A stretch of DNA of 64,000 nt from Tectiglobus sp965223355 (GTDB lineage Bacteria; Pseudomonadota; Alphaproteobacteria; Rhizobiales; Hyphomicrobiaceae): assembly GCA_965223355.1 (NCBI GenBank), contig CBDCWE010000003.1:1364001-1428000 (forward strand). The letters are read 5' to 3'. Within the stretch, counting starts at the first letter, position 1; each line of letters begins with the position of its first letter. The notes under the pieces are model-generated. The model was not told where the DNA came from and ran no database searches. It saw only the letters and a program-made list of their open reading frames with translations. Below are positions 16,847-26,226 of this stretch, in pieces. A program made the position numbers and the translations under genes.

Positions 16847-19738
16847 ATGTCGGAACAAGATAGCAGGCTCAACCAGCACGTCGCGGCTAACGTGACGATC
16901 CCAGCGGCTGCGCCACAGGCGGAACAATCATCGCAGATTTCAGCCGTCCTGACAGCAATCACCGAAATGATGGCAGATTCCGACCGTCGCCAGACCGCGG
17001 CGATGCAGGAAATGCAGGAGCGCATCGATAATTTGTCGGCAACGACACGGCGCACAGGAGCCGGTCTGCCGCCGCAATTGCACGGCGCATTCAAACAGAT
17101 TGAAGACGCTATAGCGGGTCTTGCCAAGCGCATAGGGCGACCGGACACGGGTCCGCCCCGTCGTGGTGCGGCCGCGTTCTTTACGCGTGCGGCACCCGGA
17201 CCTGCCAACCTCGCCGCAGCGCCCGTCGCAACGGTCGGACCAGGGCGGCACGAACAGGCCTTGGCCAAGCTGACCAGCATGCTCGGCGCAGAAGCAACCG
17301 CAACGCTCGATCCGGCGTATGCGAGCCCGCCCGGCAACAAAGCCGCGCCGCCGCCGGAAACATTGGGTCGGCCCGGCAATCCGGAGGAGCCCTGGGACAA
17401 CGACAGTGCCGAGAAACTGATGCGGCTCTACGAGGCCGGCGAAGCCGGTTTGCCGGCGCTGCAGACCGCCAGCACGGACCGTGAACCCAGTCGACCTGGA
17501 CAGCATCCGCTGGGTCCGCAAGCCGCCATCGCACGCCCGGCAGCAATGACCAGCGACGATCGCACTTGGTTGAGTGATCAGTTAGCCGTATTCCGCGCCG
17601 ACATTGGCGGCTTACCGCGCGATCTTGCCGACACCGACAAGGACTGGCTCTCGGCACAGTTTTCGCGCATTGCCGACCATCTCGCAGCCGAGCTGCATCG
17701 GGCGGACCAGTCGGGTCTGATCCTTGAGACCATGGACAACCGTCTGAGCAATATGGAACAGCGCGTTCTGGATGCGTTTGCTGCCGTTTCGAGCGATCAC
17801 AACTCCGCAGCGCTCAAGGACGTCGAGGCGTGCATCCGCAACTTCACATCGCAGCTCGAAAAGTCCCAGTCAGAGTTGGCACGCCTGACATCGATCGAGA
17901 ACGACATCCGCGATCTCGCAACCCGCTTGTCCCAAGATCGCCTGATGGCGATGATGGCGCCGATCATTGACAACCAGCAATCCGTTGATTCGCAGCAAAT
18001 AGCTGAATTCGTTGCCAGCTATGTGGCCGACCGGTCGTCGCAAAAAATTGCAGAGGCACTGCCTGCCGCCACGGACGATACGGGTCGCACCTCGGAACTG
18101 TTGGCCAGCGTCAAGGGATTGCTCGACAATCTGATTGTCGAACAGCGCACTGAAGGCAAACACACAGCCGATCGCCTGGAAACGCTGCACCAAAGTCTTG
18201 AAAAACTGCTCGACCGCGTCGACAAGCTCGAGCGGCCCGCGGCGCCAGCACAACCGGCCCGAACCTCAAACGACGTTGCAGCTGCCGGCCCGCGGACGAG
18301 CGCAGCACCACCGCCTGCAAACCGCAAGGCGGAGCAGCCTGCTCAGTCAGCACCGCAGTTGCGCGCGCAACCTGAACGGCGGCAATCGGCTCCTCAACCG
18401 TCAGCCCATGGCGGTCGCGATTTCCTGTCCGAAGCGCGCAGAGCTGCCGCCAAGGCCAATGCCAGACTGCAGCAGCAGGGCCATAAATTCGAGTTGACCA
18501 ACGACGCCACCAACCAGGATGCGGCCGAACCGGCGAGCCCTATCGGCAAGACCAGGAGCGCGGCCGGCCAAGGCGAGACCAAATCGAGCCTGGCCGGTGT
18601 CAAGCGATCACCGGTTCGTCTGGCATTGGCTGTCGTGGCCCTGTTGGCCATCGGTTTTGGCGGTGCCAACCTGGTGTTCGGCTGGACTGATTACCCAAAG
18701 CCGCCTACCAACAAGGCCCAAGCGCCGGATCAAACCAAGTTCGCCGCCGGGAAACCAATCGTGCCCGCCGCGCAATCCGGGTCACTGCCTGATGGCGGCG
18801 CAACCGCAACCCCCTCGCCGGGTCGCACAACCACCGAGCTGTTGCAGCGTGGATTCCCAGCTGGTGGCGCCATCACGCCGCCGGCCACGGGTTTGACGGC
18901 AGATCAGATCAAGCGCCACGACGATGCACAAGAGAGCGCTGCGTTGTCGACCAAAGTTGGCGCCTCGCAACCGGTTGCCGCTGCGACCCCGGCCGCGCTG
19001 GTGCCACCGGCGCCGATGCCGGCCGCCGGCGCTCGCGCCACCGGCCAAGCGGCAAGCCCGCTCAACCACAGTCTCCCCTCAGCCCTCATCGGCCCTTTGT
19101 CGCTGCGTTTGGCGGCAGCCAACGGTGATCCTTCCGCAAGCTTTGAGGTCGCAGCCCGCTATGCCGAAGGCAAGGGCGTAGCGCAAAACTTCGAGGAAGC
19201 CGTCAAATGGTATGGGAAATCTGCCGGTAAGGGCTTTGCACTTGCTCAGTATCGCCTCGCAACGCTCTATGAGCGCGGCTTCGGCGTTACCCAGGACTTC
19301 GCCCGTGCCAAGATCTGGTATGAGCGTTCAGCGCGTCAGGGCAATATCAAGGCGATGCACAATCTTGCCGTACTGTTGGCCAGCGGCAAGGTCGGCGATA
19401 CCGATTACGGCGCCGCTACACGGTGGTTTGGTGAAGCCGCCGAACGCGGCCTCGCCGACAGCCAGTTCAACCTGGCAATTCTCTATGAAAACGGCCTTGG
19501 CGTCTCCAAGGACCTGGCCCAGGCTTACAAGTGGTTCGCACTGGCAGCGCACAACGGTGATGGCGATGCCGACCGCCGCCGTCGCGGCCTGATCAACAAG
19601 CTGAATTCGGCGACTGTCGCCGAGGCGGACAAGACCGTTGCTCAATGGCGTCGTCGGGCCATCAGCCGATTGTCCAATGATCCCCATTTTGCCGGCAACC
19701 AATGGCAACACCGGACTTCGGCAAACTCACGCAGTTAA
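16847..19738 (+). CDS. PodJ-like coiled-coil protein with C-terminal Sel1 repeats
   Basis: A 963-residue protein resembling the polar localisation factor PodJ of Caulobacter and rhizobia. Residues 1 to about 585 are Ala/Gln/Glu-rich with several coiled-coil stretches (AMQEMQERIDNLSATTRR, EIARLTSIENDIRD-like segments). One membrane segment lies near 588-611 (LALAVVALLAIGFGGANLVF). A periplasmic part from about 758 has at least four Sel1 repeats (AARYAEGKGVAQNFEEAVKW, LYERGFGVTQDFARAKIWYE, LYENGLGVSKDLAQAYKWFA). Role by family: organising one cell pole. The start MSEQDSRLNQHV was preferred over an upstream GTG at 16700 because the extra residues look untranslated. Confidence 0.8.
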   Translation: MSEQDSRLNQHVAANVTIPAAAPQAEQSSQISAVLTAITEMMADSDRRQTAAMQEMQERIDNLSATTRRTGAGLPPQLHGAFKQIEDAIAGLAKRIGRPDTGPPRRGAAAFFTRAAPGPANLAAAPVATVGPGRHEQALAKLTSMLGAEATATLDPAYASPPGNKAAPPPETLGRPGNPEEPWDNDSAEKLMRLYEAGEAGLPALQTASTDREPSRPGQHPLGPQAAIARPAAMTSDDRTWLSDQLAVFRADIGGLPRDLADTDKDWLSAQFSRIADHLAAELHRADQSGLILETMDNRLSNMEQRVLDAFAAVSSDHNSAALKDVEACIRNFTSQLEKSQSELARLTSIENDIRDLATRLSQDRLMAMMAPIIDNQQSVDSQQIAEFVASYVADRSSQKIAEALPAATDDTGRTSELLASVKGLLDNLIVEQRTEGKHTADRLETLHQSLEKLLDRVDKLERPAAPAQPARTSNDVAAAGPRTSAAPPPANRKAEQPAQSAPQLRAQPERRQSAPQPSAHGGRDFLSEARRAAAKANARLQQQGHKFELTNDATNQDAAEPASPIGKTRSAAGQGETKSSLAGVKRSPVRLALAVVALLAIGFGGANLVFGWTDYPKPPTNKAQAPDQTKFAAGKPIVPAAQSGSLPDGGATATPSPGRTTTELLQRGFPAGGAITPPATGLTADQIKRHDDAQESAALSTKVGASQPVAAATPAALVPPAPMPAAGARATGQAASPLNHSLPSALIGPLSLRLAAANGDPSASFEVAARYAEGKGVAQNFEEAVKWYGKSAGKGFALAQYRLATLYERGFGVTQDFARAKIWYERSARQGNIKAMHNLAVLLASGKVGDTDYGAATRWFGEAAERGLADSQFNLAILYENGLGVSKDLAQAYKWFALAAHNGDGDADRRRRGLINKLNSATVAEADKTVAQWRRRAISRLSNDPHFAGNQWQHRTSANSRS

Positions 19739-20099
19739 CGCGACCGCACAATTTGCGACGGCTGCTGTTTGGGACTGTTGTTTGGGACCGTTGTTTGGGA
19801 CCGGCCTGATCATCCGCGTTGCTTGTCCGGCGCGCCATTCCACGCCGCCGGCCCGGTCCTTCCGGCGCTCGTGTTTGCACTGGCGGTGATAAGCTGACAT
19901 TGTCGCCCAGTGTCACACCACGTGCGAAAAGTGCGCGCGCTTTCCGCAAAACCGTTGACCGTTGCCAAGCGCACTGGCTTAACACCACAGCATTCGAGGG
20001 CCTCTTCACCCACCACAACGTTGGTTTTGGCGACTGAGCCAGACAAAGCGCGGTGATTGCGAGAGACTCCCATGGTCAGAGCCGCTTTCGGACGCAAAA
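19739..20099. other. Intergenic region with a 13-bp tandem repeat
   Basis: Immediately after the PodJ-like stop, 19767-19805 is three copies of GTTTGGGACYGTT. No gene is recognised in the remaining 300 bases before the TauE-like gene. Confidence 0.6.
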
Positions 20100-21026
20100 A
20101 TGCACTTCTACCTGCCAATCGCTGAAATGTCCGCCAACATCTTCCTGTTTCTCGGGATGGGCGCGGCCGTCGGATTTCTGTCCGGGATGTTTGGCGTCGG
20201 TGGCGGTTTCCTGATGACGCCGCTCTTGATCTTCAGCGGCATTCCTGCAGCTGTCGCCGTCGGCACCGAAGCGGCACAGATCGTGGCATCTTCGGTTTCC
20301 GGTGCCATCGCCCAGTGGCAACGCCGCAACGTCGATTTCAAAATGGGCACGGTGCTTTTGGTCGGAGGTCTGTTGGGCTCGATCATCGGCGTCCAGTTCG
20401 TCAAGTGGCTGCGCGAGGTCGGCCAGTTCGACTTTGTCGTTTCGCTGAGCTACGTGACGTTCCTTGGCATCGTCGGAACGTTGATGCTGATCGAAAGCAT
20501 CAATACCATCAGAAAGTCGCGAACCGGCCAGGGTGCGGTGGGCCGCAGCCCCGGCCAGCACAACTGGATTCACGGCCTGCCGCTGAAAATGCGGTTTCAT
20601 CGCTCGAAGCTCTATATCAGCGCGATTCCACCGTTTCTGATCGGCAGCCTGGTCGGCTTCCTCGCAGCCATCATGGGCGTCGGCGGCGGTTTCATCATGG
20701 TTCCCGCCATGATCTATCTGCTGCGCGTGCCGACCAATGTTGTTGTTGGCACGTCCTTGTTCCAGATCGTGTTCGTCACTGCTGCCACCACGATCCTGCA
20801 TGCGACCCAGAACCAGACGGTCGACATCGTGCTGGCGTTGTTGCTGATGGTTGGCGGTGTGATCGGTGCACAATTCGGTGTCGACGTCGGCGAAAAGTTG
20901 AAGGGCGAGCAGTTGCGCTTTTTGCTGGCGGCATTGGTGATTGCCGTGTGCATGCGGATGGCCTGGGGACTGGTTGCAACGCCTGTCGAGCTTTATTCCA
21001 TCGGCCCCGTGCTCGGAGGCCACTAG
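20100..21026 (+). CDS. TauE/SafE family sulfite/organosulfonate exporter
   Basis: A 308-residue membrane protein with two homologous halves, each beginning with the family motif: GFLSGMFGVGGGFLMTPLL in the first and GFLAAIMGVGGGFIMVPAM in the second, separated by a hydrophilic linker (about residues 140-180). About eight hydrophobic segments. Family members export sulfite, sulfoacetate or related anions across the inner membrane. It is followed after 2 bases by a TIGR02186-type gene, a pairing often seen in alphaproteobacteria. Confidence 0.9.
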   Translation: MHFYLPIAEMSANIFLFLGMGAAVGFLSGMFGVGGGFLMTPLLIFSGIPAAVAVGTEAAQIVASSVSGAIAQWQRRNVDFKMGTVLLVGGLLGSIIGVQFVKWLREVGQFDFVVSLSYVTFLGIVGTLMLIESINTIRKSRTGQGAVGRSPGQHNWIHGLPLKMRFHRSKLYISAIPPFLIGSLVGFLAAIMGVGGGFIMVPAMIYLLRVPTNVVVGTSLFQIVFVTAATTILHATQNQTVDIVLALLLMVGGVIGAQFGVDVGEKLKGEQLRFLLAALVIAVCMRMAWGLVATPVELYSIGPVLGGH

Positions 21027-21028
21027 CA

Positions 21029-21859
21029 ATGGAAATGGCGCCAAACACACGTCCTTCTTTGAGACTGAGTTGGCAGCTGTGCGTGCTGTTTGCCGTGGCA
21101 GTCTTGGGGCTTTGCGATCGCGCTGCGGGGCAACCGCGTGAGACCGTTCAGGCCGACATTTCAACCCGAACAGTGGGCATTACCTCGAGTTTCACCGGCA
21201 CCGAAATCATCGTGTTCGGTGCAATCGCAAACGCCGAGGAGCCATCCACCGACGCTGACCAGTACGATGTCGTGATTGTGCTCGAAGGCGTGCGCAGCCG
21301 GCTCATCTCCCGGCGCAAATCGAACTTCGGCGGGATCTGGGTCAACACCAAAGCCATCGAATTCTCATCGATCCCCAGTTACTATGCGATTTCATCGACC
21401 AGGCCGCTGGACGAGATCACCGAACCGCATCTTCTTGACCAGCACGCCATCGGCTTTAAGCACATCTCAATGTCCGCGCACGGTCCTTCGGCGCGCGATT
21501 TAAAACCGGACGAACTCGCCGGCTTCAAAAGAGCGGTCGTTCGCCTCAAACAAAAGCACGGCCTATACGTGCAGAACGAATTTGGCGTGGCGTTCGTTGG
21601 CAAGAGCCTGTTTCGCACCACCATCGATCTGCCGGCAAACGTCCCTGTCGGGCCGCTGCGCGCCCGCGTCCATCTGTTTCGGGAAGGCATTCTCCTCGAC
21701 ACGTTCGAGTCGACGGTGCAGTTGGCCCGCGAAGGCGTCGGTCGCTTTCTTTACAACTTCGCGGTCGGCTTTCCGCTGATTTACGGCATCGCAGCCGTGT
21801 TCGTCGCCGCCGGCGCCGGCTGGGCCGCCTCGACCTATTTCAGCCGGCGGCGCGCCTAG
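21029..21859 (+). CDS. TIGR02186 family membrane protein
   Basis: A 276-residue protein with an N-terminal signal segment (LSWQLCVLFAVAVLGLCDRA), an extracytoplasmic domain containing TSSFTGTEIIVFGAIAN and the WVNTKAIEFSSIPSYYAISS block typical of TIGR02186, and a C-terminal membrane helix before YFSRRRA. The function of the family is not established; its repeated linkage to TauE-type exporters suggests an accessory role in export or stress response. The TAG stop (21857-21859) is the first triplet of a repeat A copy. Confidence 0.85.
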   Translation: MEMAPNTRPSLRLSWQLCVLFAVAVLGLCDRAAGQPRETVQADISTRTVGITSSFTGTEIIVFGAIANAEEPSTDADQYDVVIVLEGVRSRLISRRKSNFGGIWVNTKAIEFSSIPSYYAISSTRPLDEITEPHLLDQHAIGFKHISMSAHGPSARDLKPDELAGFKRAVVRLKQKHGLYVQNEFGVAFVGKSLFRTTIDLPANVPVGPLRARVHLFREGILLDTFESTVQLAREGVGRFLYNFAVGFPLIYGIAAVFVAAGAGWAASTYFSRRRA

Positions 21860-21935
21860 AGCAACCTGCCTTTATTCGGAATCGGAACGATCCCGAATAA
21901 AGGCAGAAAGTTGCTCGCCTCTAAAGTGGCGATCA
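21857..21935 (+). repeat. Repeat A copy 4 (first hairpin only)
   Basis: The first hairpin is intact and is followed by GCCTCTAAAGTGGCGATCA, where the copy ends. The second hairpin is absent. Its opening TAG serves as the stop codon of the preceding gene. Confidence 0.9.
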
Positions 21936-22265
21936 AGGCGGCAAGCTGGCGAAAACGCATCATTCTCGCCAACACCTTGATCTTCGAAAACCGAAAATGG
22001 GGCCCAAGATGCCTTGACAAACGAGACAGATGCTGACGGTCCCGGCAACGGGCGTTGCCTCTTGGAGGCCTGAGACTTGATCAGAGATTGCCCAGGGCTG
22101 TTCGCCGCCGGTAAGTGAGCCAACGTCGCTATAACTGCAATCATACGCTGGCTGGCTATCACCGCAAACGCATTGCTTCGAGATGACAGGACATGGTCCC
22201 CGACAGCTCCTTGACGGACACGAATGCTCCGGTGCCGGTGCCGGTGGCCGGTGTCGGCGCCACTG
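21936..22265. other. Intergenic region, no gene recognised
   Basis: About 330 bases between repeat A and the yacG stop. A GGTGCCGGTGCCGGTGGCCG run at 22229-22260 is a short degenerate repeat. No RNA gene structure was found. Confidence 0.5.
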
Positions 22266-22493
22266 TCAGGGCGCTTGTTCGCCGTCCCGCACGATGCTGT
22301 CGCCATCTTCGTCTTCGTCCTGATTGCCGCCAGCAATGGCATAAGCACCGCTCAACCACCGCGAAAGGTCGATGTCCTTGCAGCGCGGTGAACAGAACGG
22401 ACGATACGCGGAAACGGCAGGCCTGGCGCAATTGGGGCAGCGCACGACATGCACTGCGGTCCTGGAATTGTCGTTGTTCGCAGTCAAAGCCAC
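22266..22493 (-). CDS. yacG: DNA gyrase inhibitor YacG (zinc-binding)
   Basis: A 75-residue protein with the YacG zinc site: C19 and C22 (RCPNCARP) and C34 and C38 (RPFCSPRCKDIDL), followed by the RWLSGAYAI segment. In E. coli YacG binds GyrB and inhibits gyrase. The acidic tail (DEDEDGDS) is an ordinary extension. It follows maf by 6 bases on the same strand, the usual alphaproteobacterial order infA-maf-yacG. Confidence 0.9.
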   Translation of the reverse strand: MALTANNDNSRTAVHVVRCPNCARPAVSAYRPFCSPRCKDIDLSRWLSGAYAIAGGNQDEDEDGDSIVRDGEQAP

Positions 22494-22499
22494 TTCAAT

Positions 22500-23249
22500 C
22501 TATTCGGGTTCGAGTTCGGCTGCATTGAGCCAGCCGTAATGCACCGGCATGCCCTCGCTCACCAGCAATCCCGCGACCTCGGTCAAAGGCAGCCCGACAA
22601 CGTTTGAATAGGAGCCGACCAGCTTCTGAACAAAACAACCGGCGATACCCTGGATCGCATAGCCGCCCGCTTTCCCACGCCATTCACGAGATGCGATATA
22701 GGCCTCGATGTCTTCGCGCGACAGCCGGCGGAACCTGACGCGGGTCTCCACCACCCGCCCACGCAAGCGATCATCAGGCGTGATTAGATAAACACTGGTC
22801 AGCACCCGGTGCGCCCGGCCCGACAACAATTCCAGCGACGCCACAGCCTCTTCCAGAACGGTTGGTTTGCCGAGAACGCGCCGACCGACCGCCACAACCG
22901 TATCGGCTGCGAGCACAAAGGCGTGAGCCAGGTCAACGTCATCGGCGATCTGATCACGTGCTGCTTCGGCTTTGCCGCGTGCCAGCCGGTTGGCCAGCGC
23001 GCGTGGCGTCTCTCCACGCTTTGGCATCTCATCAATCGATGCCGGGCGCAGGGCATCCGGTTCGATCCCGATTTGGCCCAACAGGGTCAGCCGTCGCGGC
23101 GATCCGCTGGCAAGAACAAGCGGCAGCCGCGCCTCGCCATCCGAGCGCCGGCCAAAACCGCGCGCGCGCTGGCGCCGTAGCGTCTCGCGCCGCGGTGTCG
23201 AACCTGTTCTACTTAAACCGGTAAGTAATGCGGCCTTTGGTGAGGTCAT
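22500..23249 (-). CDS. maf: Maf-like nucleoside triphosphate pyrophosphatase
   Basis: Contains the Maf signature LPLVLASGSPRRLTLL, the catalytic VLAADTVVAVGRRVLGKP, and the C-terminal GGYAIQGIAGCFVQKLVGSYSNVVGLPL. Maf proteins hydrolyse non-canonical nucleotides to monophosphates and diphosphate. The start is uncertain: the core begins about 40 codons in, and the only ATG in frame (23249) overlaps infA by 41 bases. No ATG, GTG or TTG lies in frame closer to the core, so either the overlap is real or a non-standard start is used. Confidence 0.88.
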   Translation of the reverse strand: MTSPKAALLTGLSRTGSTPRRETLRRQRARGFGRRSDGEARLPLVLASGSPRRLTLLGQIGIEPDALRPASIDEMPKRGETPRALANRLARGKAEAARDQIADDVDLAHAFVLAADTVVAVGRRVLGKPTVLEEAVASLELLSGRAHRVLTSVYLITPDDRLRGRVVETRVRFRRLSREDIEAYIASREWRGKAGGYAIQGIAGCFVQKLVGSYSNVVGLPLTEVAGLLVSEGMPVHYGWLNAAELEPE

Positions 23250-23427
23250 AGGGGGTCATCTCGACTTGCACTTTGTCACCAGCCAACACCCGGATGCGGT
23301 TCTTGCGCATCCGCCCTGCCGTATGAGCGATGATCTCATGACCGTTCTCAAGCTTCACACGAAACGTCGCATTCGGCAAAAGTTCTGTGACTACCCCCGG
23401 GAACTCAAGAAGTTCCTCTTTCGCCAT
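23209..23427 (-). CDS. infA: Translation initiation factor IF-1
   Basis: A 72-residue S1-fold protein, MAKEELLEFPGVVTELLPNA at the start and ending TPYDLTKGRITYRFK, nearly identical to the universal IF-1 sequence. IF-1 binds the ribosomal A site during initiation. It heads the infA-maf-yacG cluster. Confidence 0.98.
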   Translation of the reverse strand: MAKEELLEFPGVVTELLPNATFRVKLENGHEIIAHTAGRMRKNRIRVLAGDKVQVEMTPYDLTKGRITYRFK

Positions 23428-23939
23428 GTGTCCTCTCTAGCTATTTTCTCATCATGATATGGATGGTGAGACGGCGCGGAGCATGCTCCCGGATCACTTG
23501 GAATGCAAGTCTTTGGCCGCAGATAAGCGCAATTGCGATGATTTTGACGCCTTGGCCCATGGTTGTCCGGTTTTCACAGTCGCGGAAGTTGGACAACATC
23601 GTTGCCGCCGTGGACGGGGCCACCGTGATGGCCCGCTCCTGCGCCCCAGAACCCGTGCGATCATCGCTGCACACCGCTAACAAGGTGCTCATTGTCGAGT
23701 TGCAAAGCGGCCTCGCCGCGGTTGGTGTGATTTGCGCCTAAGCGCGGATTTGGCGTAGCCGTCATGCCTGCAAACCGGCCCGCGATGATCTCGTCAGCCG
23801 ATCGATTGGCGCGGCTGGACCTGTCGCCGGCCGACGGCCTCTGCCAACTCGAGCTTTGATGCGGGTTCGTCGTTCGGTGCGCGAGATCGCCACTGGCCCG
23901 GTTTGAAACGCGGCGCAGAGACCATGGAGCGCAATCGAG
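23428..23939. other. Intergenic region, no confident gene
   Basis: About 510 bases upstream of infA. Overlapping frames of 83-95 codons exist on both strands (around 23441-23741) but neither shows a recognisable family pattern and they mirror each other, so I do not call a gene. Confidence 0.5.
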
Positions 23940-24530
23940 ATGTTGAGTTGGCCGCTGCGGTTAGGCGATCCCACGTTCGTTGGATATTTGACCGTCATGC
24001 TATATTTCTTGACAGCATATTTCTGTTATATCCTTGCGCGCCGGTCCAAATCAAAATCTCTTGAAGATCTTCGCGAAAAGCGGTTGTGGTTGGCATTGGC
24101 GGTTCTGTTTTGTTTGCTCGGGCTAAACAAGCAGCTCGATTTTCATTCAACCCTCACGCAGTATGGTCGGGCAATGAGCATTGCCCAGGGTTGGTATGGG
24201 CAGCGCCGCCTCGTCCAGCTTGTGTTTGTCGCATCGGTTGCAGCAGTGGGCGGCATTGTTTTGCTGGCGCTATTGTTGTGGCTGCGTCGATCGAGCAAAT
24301 TGGCCATCGTGGCCGTGCTCGGCACCGGCATGCTGATAACCTACATTGTGGTCAGGGCCGCATCCTTTCACGATGCCGATCGCGTGATCGCGATGCGCCT
24401 ACTCGGCCTTCGTTGGAGTTGGGTGCTTGAAATAGCTGGAATCATTGTCGTTTTGACCGCTTGCCTGTATCGACTTCGGTCGACATCCAGCGAGGTCCAG
24501 CGCCAATCCGACGAGACGACGCAGATATGA
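23940..24530 (+). CDS. Hypothetical multi-pass membrane protein
   Basis: A 196-residue protein with about five hydrophobic segments: VGYLTVMLYFLTAYFCYILA, LWLALAVLFCLLGLNKQLDF, LVFVASVAAVGGIVLLALLL, LAIVAVLGTGMLITYIVVRA and WSWVLEIAGIIVVLTACLYR. Between helices 2 and 3 is FHSTLTQYGRAMSIAQGWYG, reminiscent of small membrane proteins near polysaccharide or exosortase loci. I do not recognise a functional family. The ends lie in loose intergenic DNA and the gene stands alone. Confidence 0.65.
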   Translation: MLSWPLRLGDPTFVGYLTVMLYFLTAYFCYILARRSKSKSLEDLREKRLWLALAVLFCLLGLNKQLDFHSTLTQYGRAMSIAQGWYGQRRLVQLVFVASVAAVGGIVLLALLLWLRRSSKLAIVAVLGTGMLITYIVVRAASFHDADRVIAMRLLGLRWSWVLEIAGIIVVLTACLYRLRSTSSEVQRQSDETTQI

Positions 24531-24698
24531 GTAAACGCAGACGTCAGCAACTGGGCCCAAACCCGTTACCAATCCGAACGTTCGGAGTTGGCGCCGGGAG
24601 TTGGCGTTGGCCTGGTTCGGCGGACGGTGATGGCCGTCCTGCCTAAGATCATTGCCGCTCTGCAGGCGGGTCCGCGGGATCACTCGCGCCAAGTCTGA

Positions 24699-24737
24699 GC
24701 GTCTGAATGCACCATTTTAAGTTATTGAGACCACTAG
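24699..24737 (+). repeat. Repeat C copy 2
   Basis: GCGTCTGAATGCACCATTTT followed by AAGTTATTGAGACCACTAG. It matches copy 1 with few changes. Its terminal CTAG contains the TAG stop codon of the amidase on the minus strand. Confidence 0.75.
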
Positions 24738-26170
24738 TGGTCTGCAAGTTTGGCAAGATCGGGAACCGGGCGCTGCGTGGCCGGGTTGGTCGCCAGCACC
24801 TGTTCGAGCGCATGTGCGACTTCGAGCACGAACCCGTCCGTACCGTTCGGGCCCATCACCTGCATTCCGAATGGCATACCGTTCTCGTCGACACCGCACG
24901 GCACGACCGCCGAGCAGGCGAGCGCGGTGGTCGGCGCATAGGCGATGGCCAACCAGCGCATGTAGGTCGGCATCGTCTCGCCATTGATTTCGGTCACCGA
25001 CAACTGTTCGTGCGGGAACGGCGAGACGGCGGCACCCGGACAGATCAGCACGTCGAAGTCGACGAAAAAATCCGTGAACCGGCGCATGATGTTGGCCTGC
25101 TCGACATGCGCGAAAGCGACGTCCTGAGCCGTGAACTGCAGCCCGCGGTCCGTGTTGTCGATGACGTTCGGGCCCAACAGTTCGCGATGGTTCTCAAGCC
25201 GGGGCCCGTGCGATGCCACGAAATTAATGCCGCGGTTGATTTCGAACACGTCGTGGACATGGTTGAACTCCGGCGTCGCGTGCGACGTCTCACCAAAGGC
25301 ACCGGCAAACAGTTTGGTGCGCTCTGTAAACGTCTTGCGAATACCCGCATCGATCGGTGCACAGCCGAGATCGGCCGAGAACGCGACACTCAAGGTCCCA
25401 AGATCGACGCCGGCGAGCTGGTCAGGTATCCGGATCGCATCATCGCTCGAAAACGGATCGCGTTTGTCGATGTCGATCTGTGCCTTGAGCAGCAAATGCA
25501 GATCCGCAATCGACCGGCCCAGCGGTCCGTTGACCGCAAACGGTGAGAGTAAGGCAGCGCGATCGGGGCCGGGCACAAGGCCGGGTGACGGGCGAAACCC
25601 GGCAACGCCGCAGAACGAAGCCGGCGTGCGGCAACTGCCGCCATAGTCCGATCCGGTTGCAAGCGGGACCTGCCCGGTCGCCAGCGCCACCGCTGAACCA
25701 CCCGATGAGCCGGCGCATGTCTTGTCGGGGTCGAACGGGTTTCCGGTCGCCCCGTAGACCCGGTTTTTGGTGTTGGCGCCCGCACCGAATTCAGGCGTGT
25801 TGGTCTTGGCGAGAATGACGGCGCCTTCATCGCGCAGGTTCGCGACGGTGTCTTCGTCCTCGTCTGGCACGTGATCCTTGTAGATCAGCGATCCCCAGGT
25901 CGTCGTCAGGCCACCGGTCGCCTGCAGATCCTTCACGCCCAACGGCAGGCCGTGCAACGTGCCAAGCGGCTCACCGCGCATCACGGCCCGTTCGGCGCTT
26001 TCCGCTGCTTCCCGGGCGGCCTCGGCATCCATGGCGACAATGGCGTTGACCTTCGGATTGGTGGCTTCGATGCGCTGCAGGCAGCTGTCGAGCAGTTCAA
26101 CCGGGGACAGTTGCTTGTTTCCAATCAGACGGCGGGCTTCAACCGCGCTTAGATCGCAGGGTTCGCTCAT
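24734..26170 (-). CDS. Amidase (amidase signature family)
   Basis: A 478-residue hydrolase with the Ser-cisSer-Lys triad of the amidase signature family: K80 (PLGVKDLQ), the GSSGGS loop around residues 154-159, and S179 in SDYGGSCRTPA. The protein starts MSEPCDLSAVEARRLIGNKQ and is complete. Family members cleave aliphatic or aryl amides; the specificity cannot be inferred. Its stop codon is within repeat C. It sits 56 bases downstream of the dgoA start of the neighbouring sugar-acid cluster, on the same strand. Confidence 0.9.
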   Translation of the reverse strand: MSEPCDLSAVEARRLIGNKQLSPVELLDSCLQRIEATNPKVNAIVAMDAEAAREAAESAERAVMRGEPLGTLHGLPLGVKDLQATGGLTTTWGSLIYKDHVPDEDEDTVANLRDEGAVILAKTNTPEFGAGANTKNRVYGATGNPFDPDKTCAGSSGGSAVALATGQVPLATGSDYGGSCRTPASFCGVAGFRPSPGLVPGPDRAALLSPFAVNGPLGRSIADLHLLLKAQIDIDKRDPFSSDDAIRIPDQLAGVDLGTLSVAFSADLGCAPIDAGIRKTFTERTKLFAGAFGETSHATPEFNHVHDVFEINRGINFVASHGPRLENHRELLGPNVIDNTDRGLQFTAQDVAFAHVEQANIMRRFTDFFVDFDVLICPGAAVSPFPHEQLSVTEINGETMPTYMRWLAIAYAPTTALACSAVVPCGVDENGMPFGMQVMGPNGTDGFVLEVAHALEQVLATNPATQRPVPDLAKLADH

Positions 26171-26226
26171 GGTTTGTGCCTTTCGTTTATGAACACCGGT
26201 TCGCGATGCCGATCTGCCGGCGGCGA

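Noticed and set aside
20076..21164. 362-codon minus-strand frame
   Set aside because: Antisense of the TauE-like gene, rich in His and Gln as expected from mirrored hydrophobic codons.
22060..22160. Possible tRNA near yacG, where one often lies in related genomes
   Set aside because: No T-loop GTTCRAAYC or acceptor-stem pairing could be found.
23441..23741. Overlapping 83- and 95-codon frames upstream of infA
   Set aside because: Mirror-image frames with no recognisable family, no ribosome binding site judged convincing.
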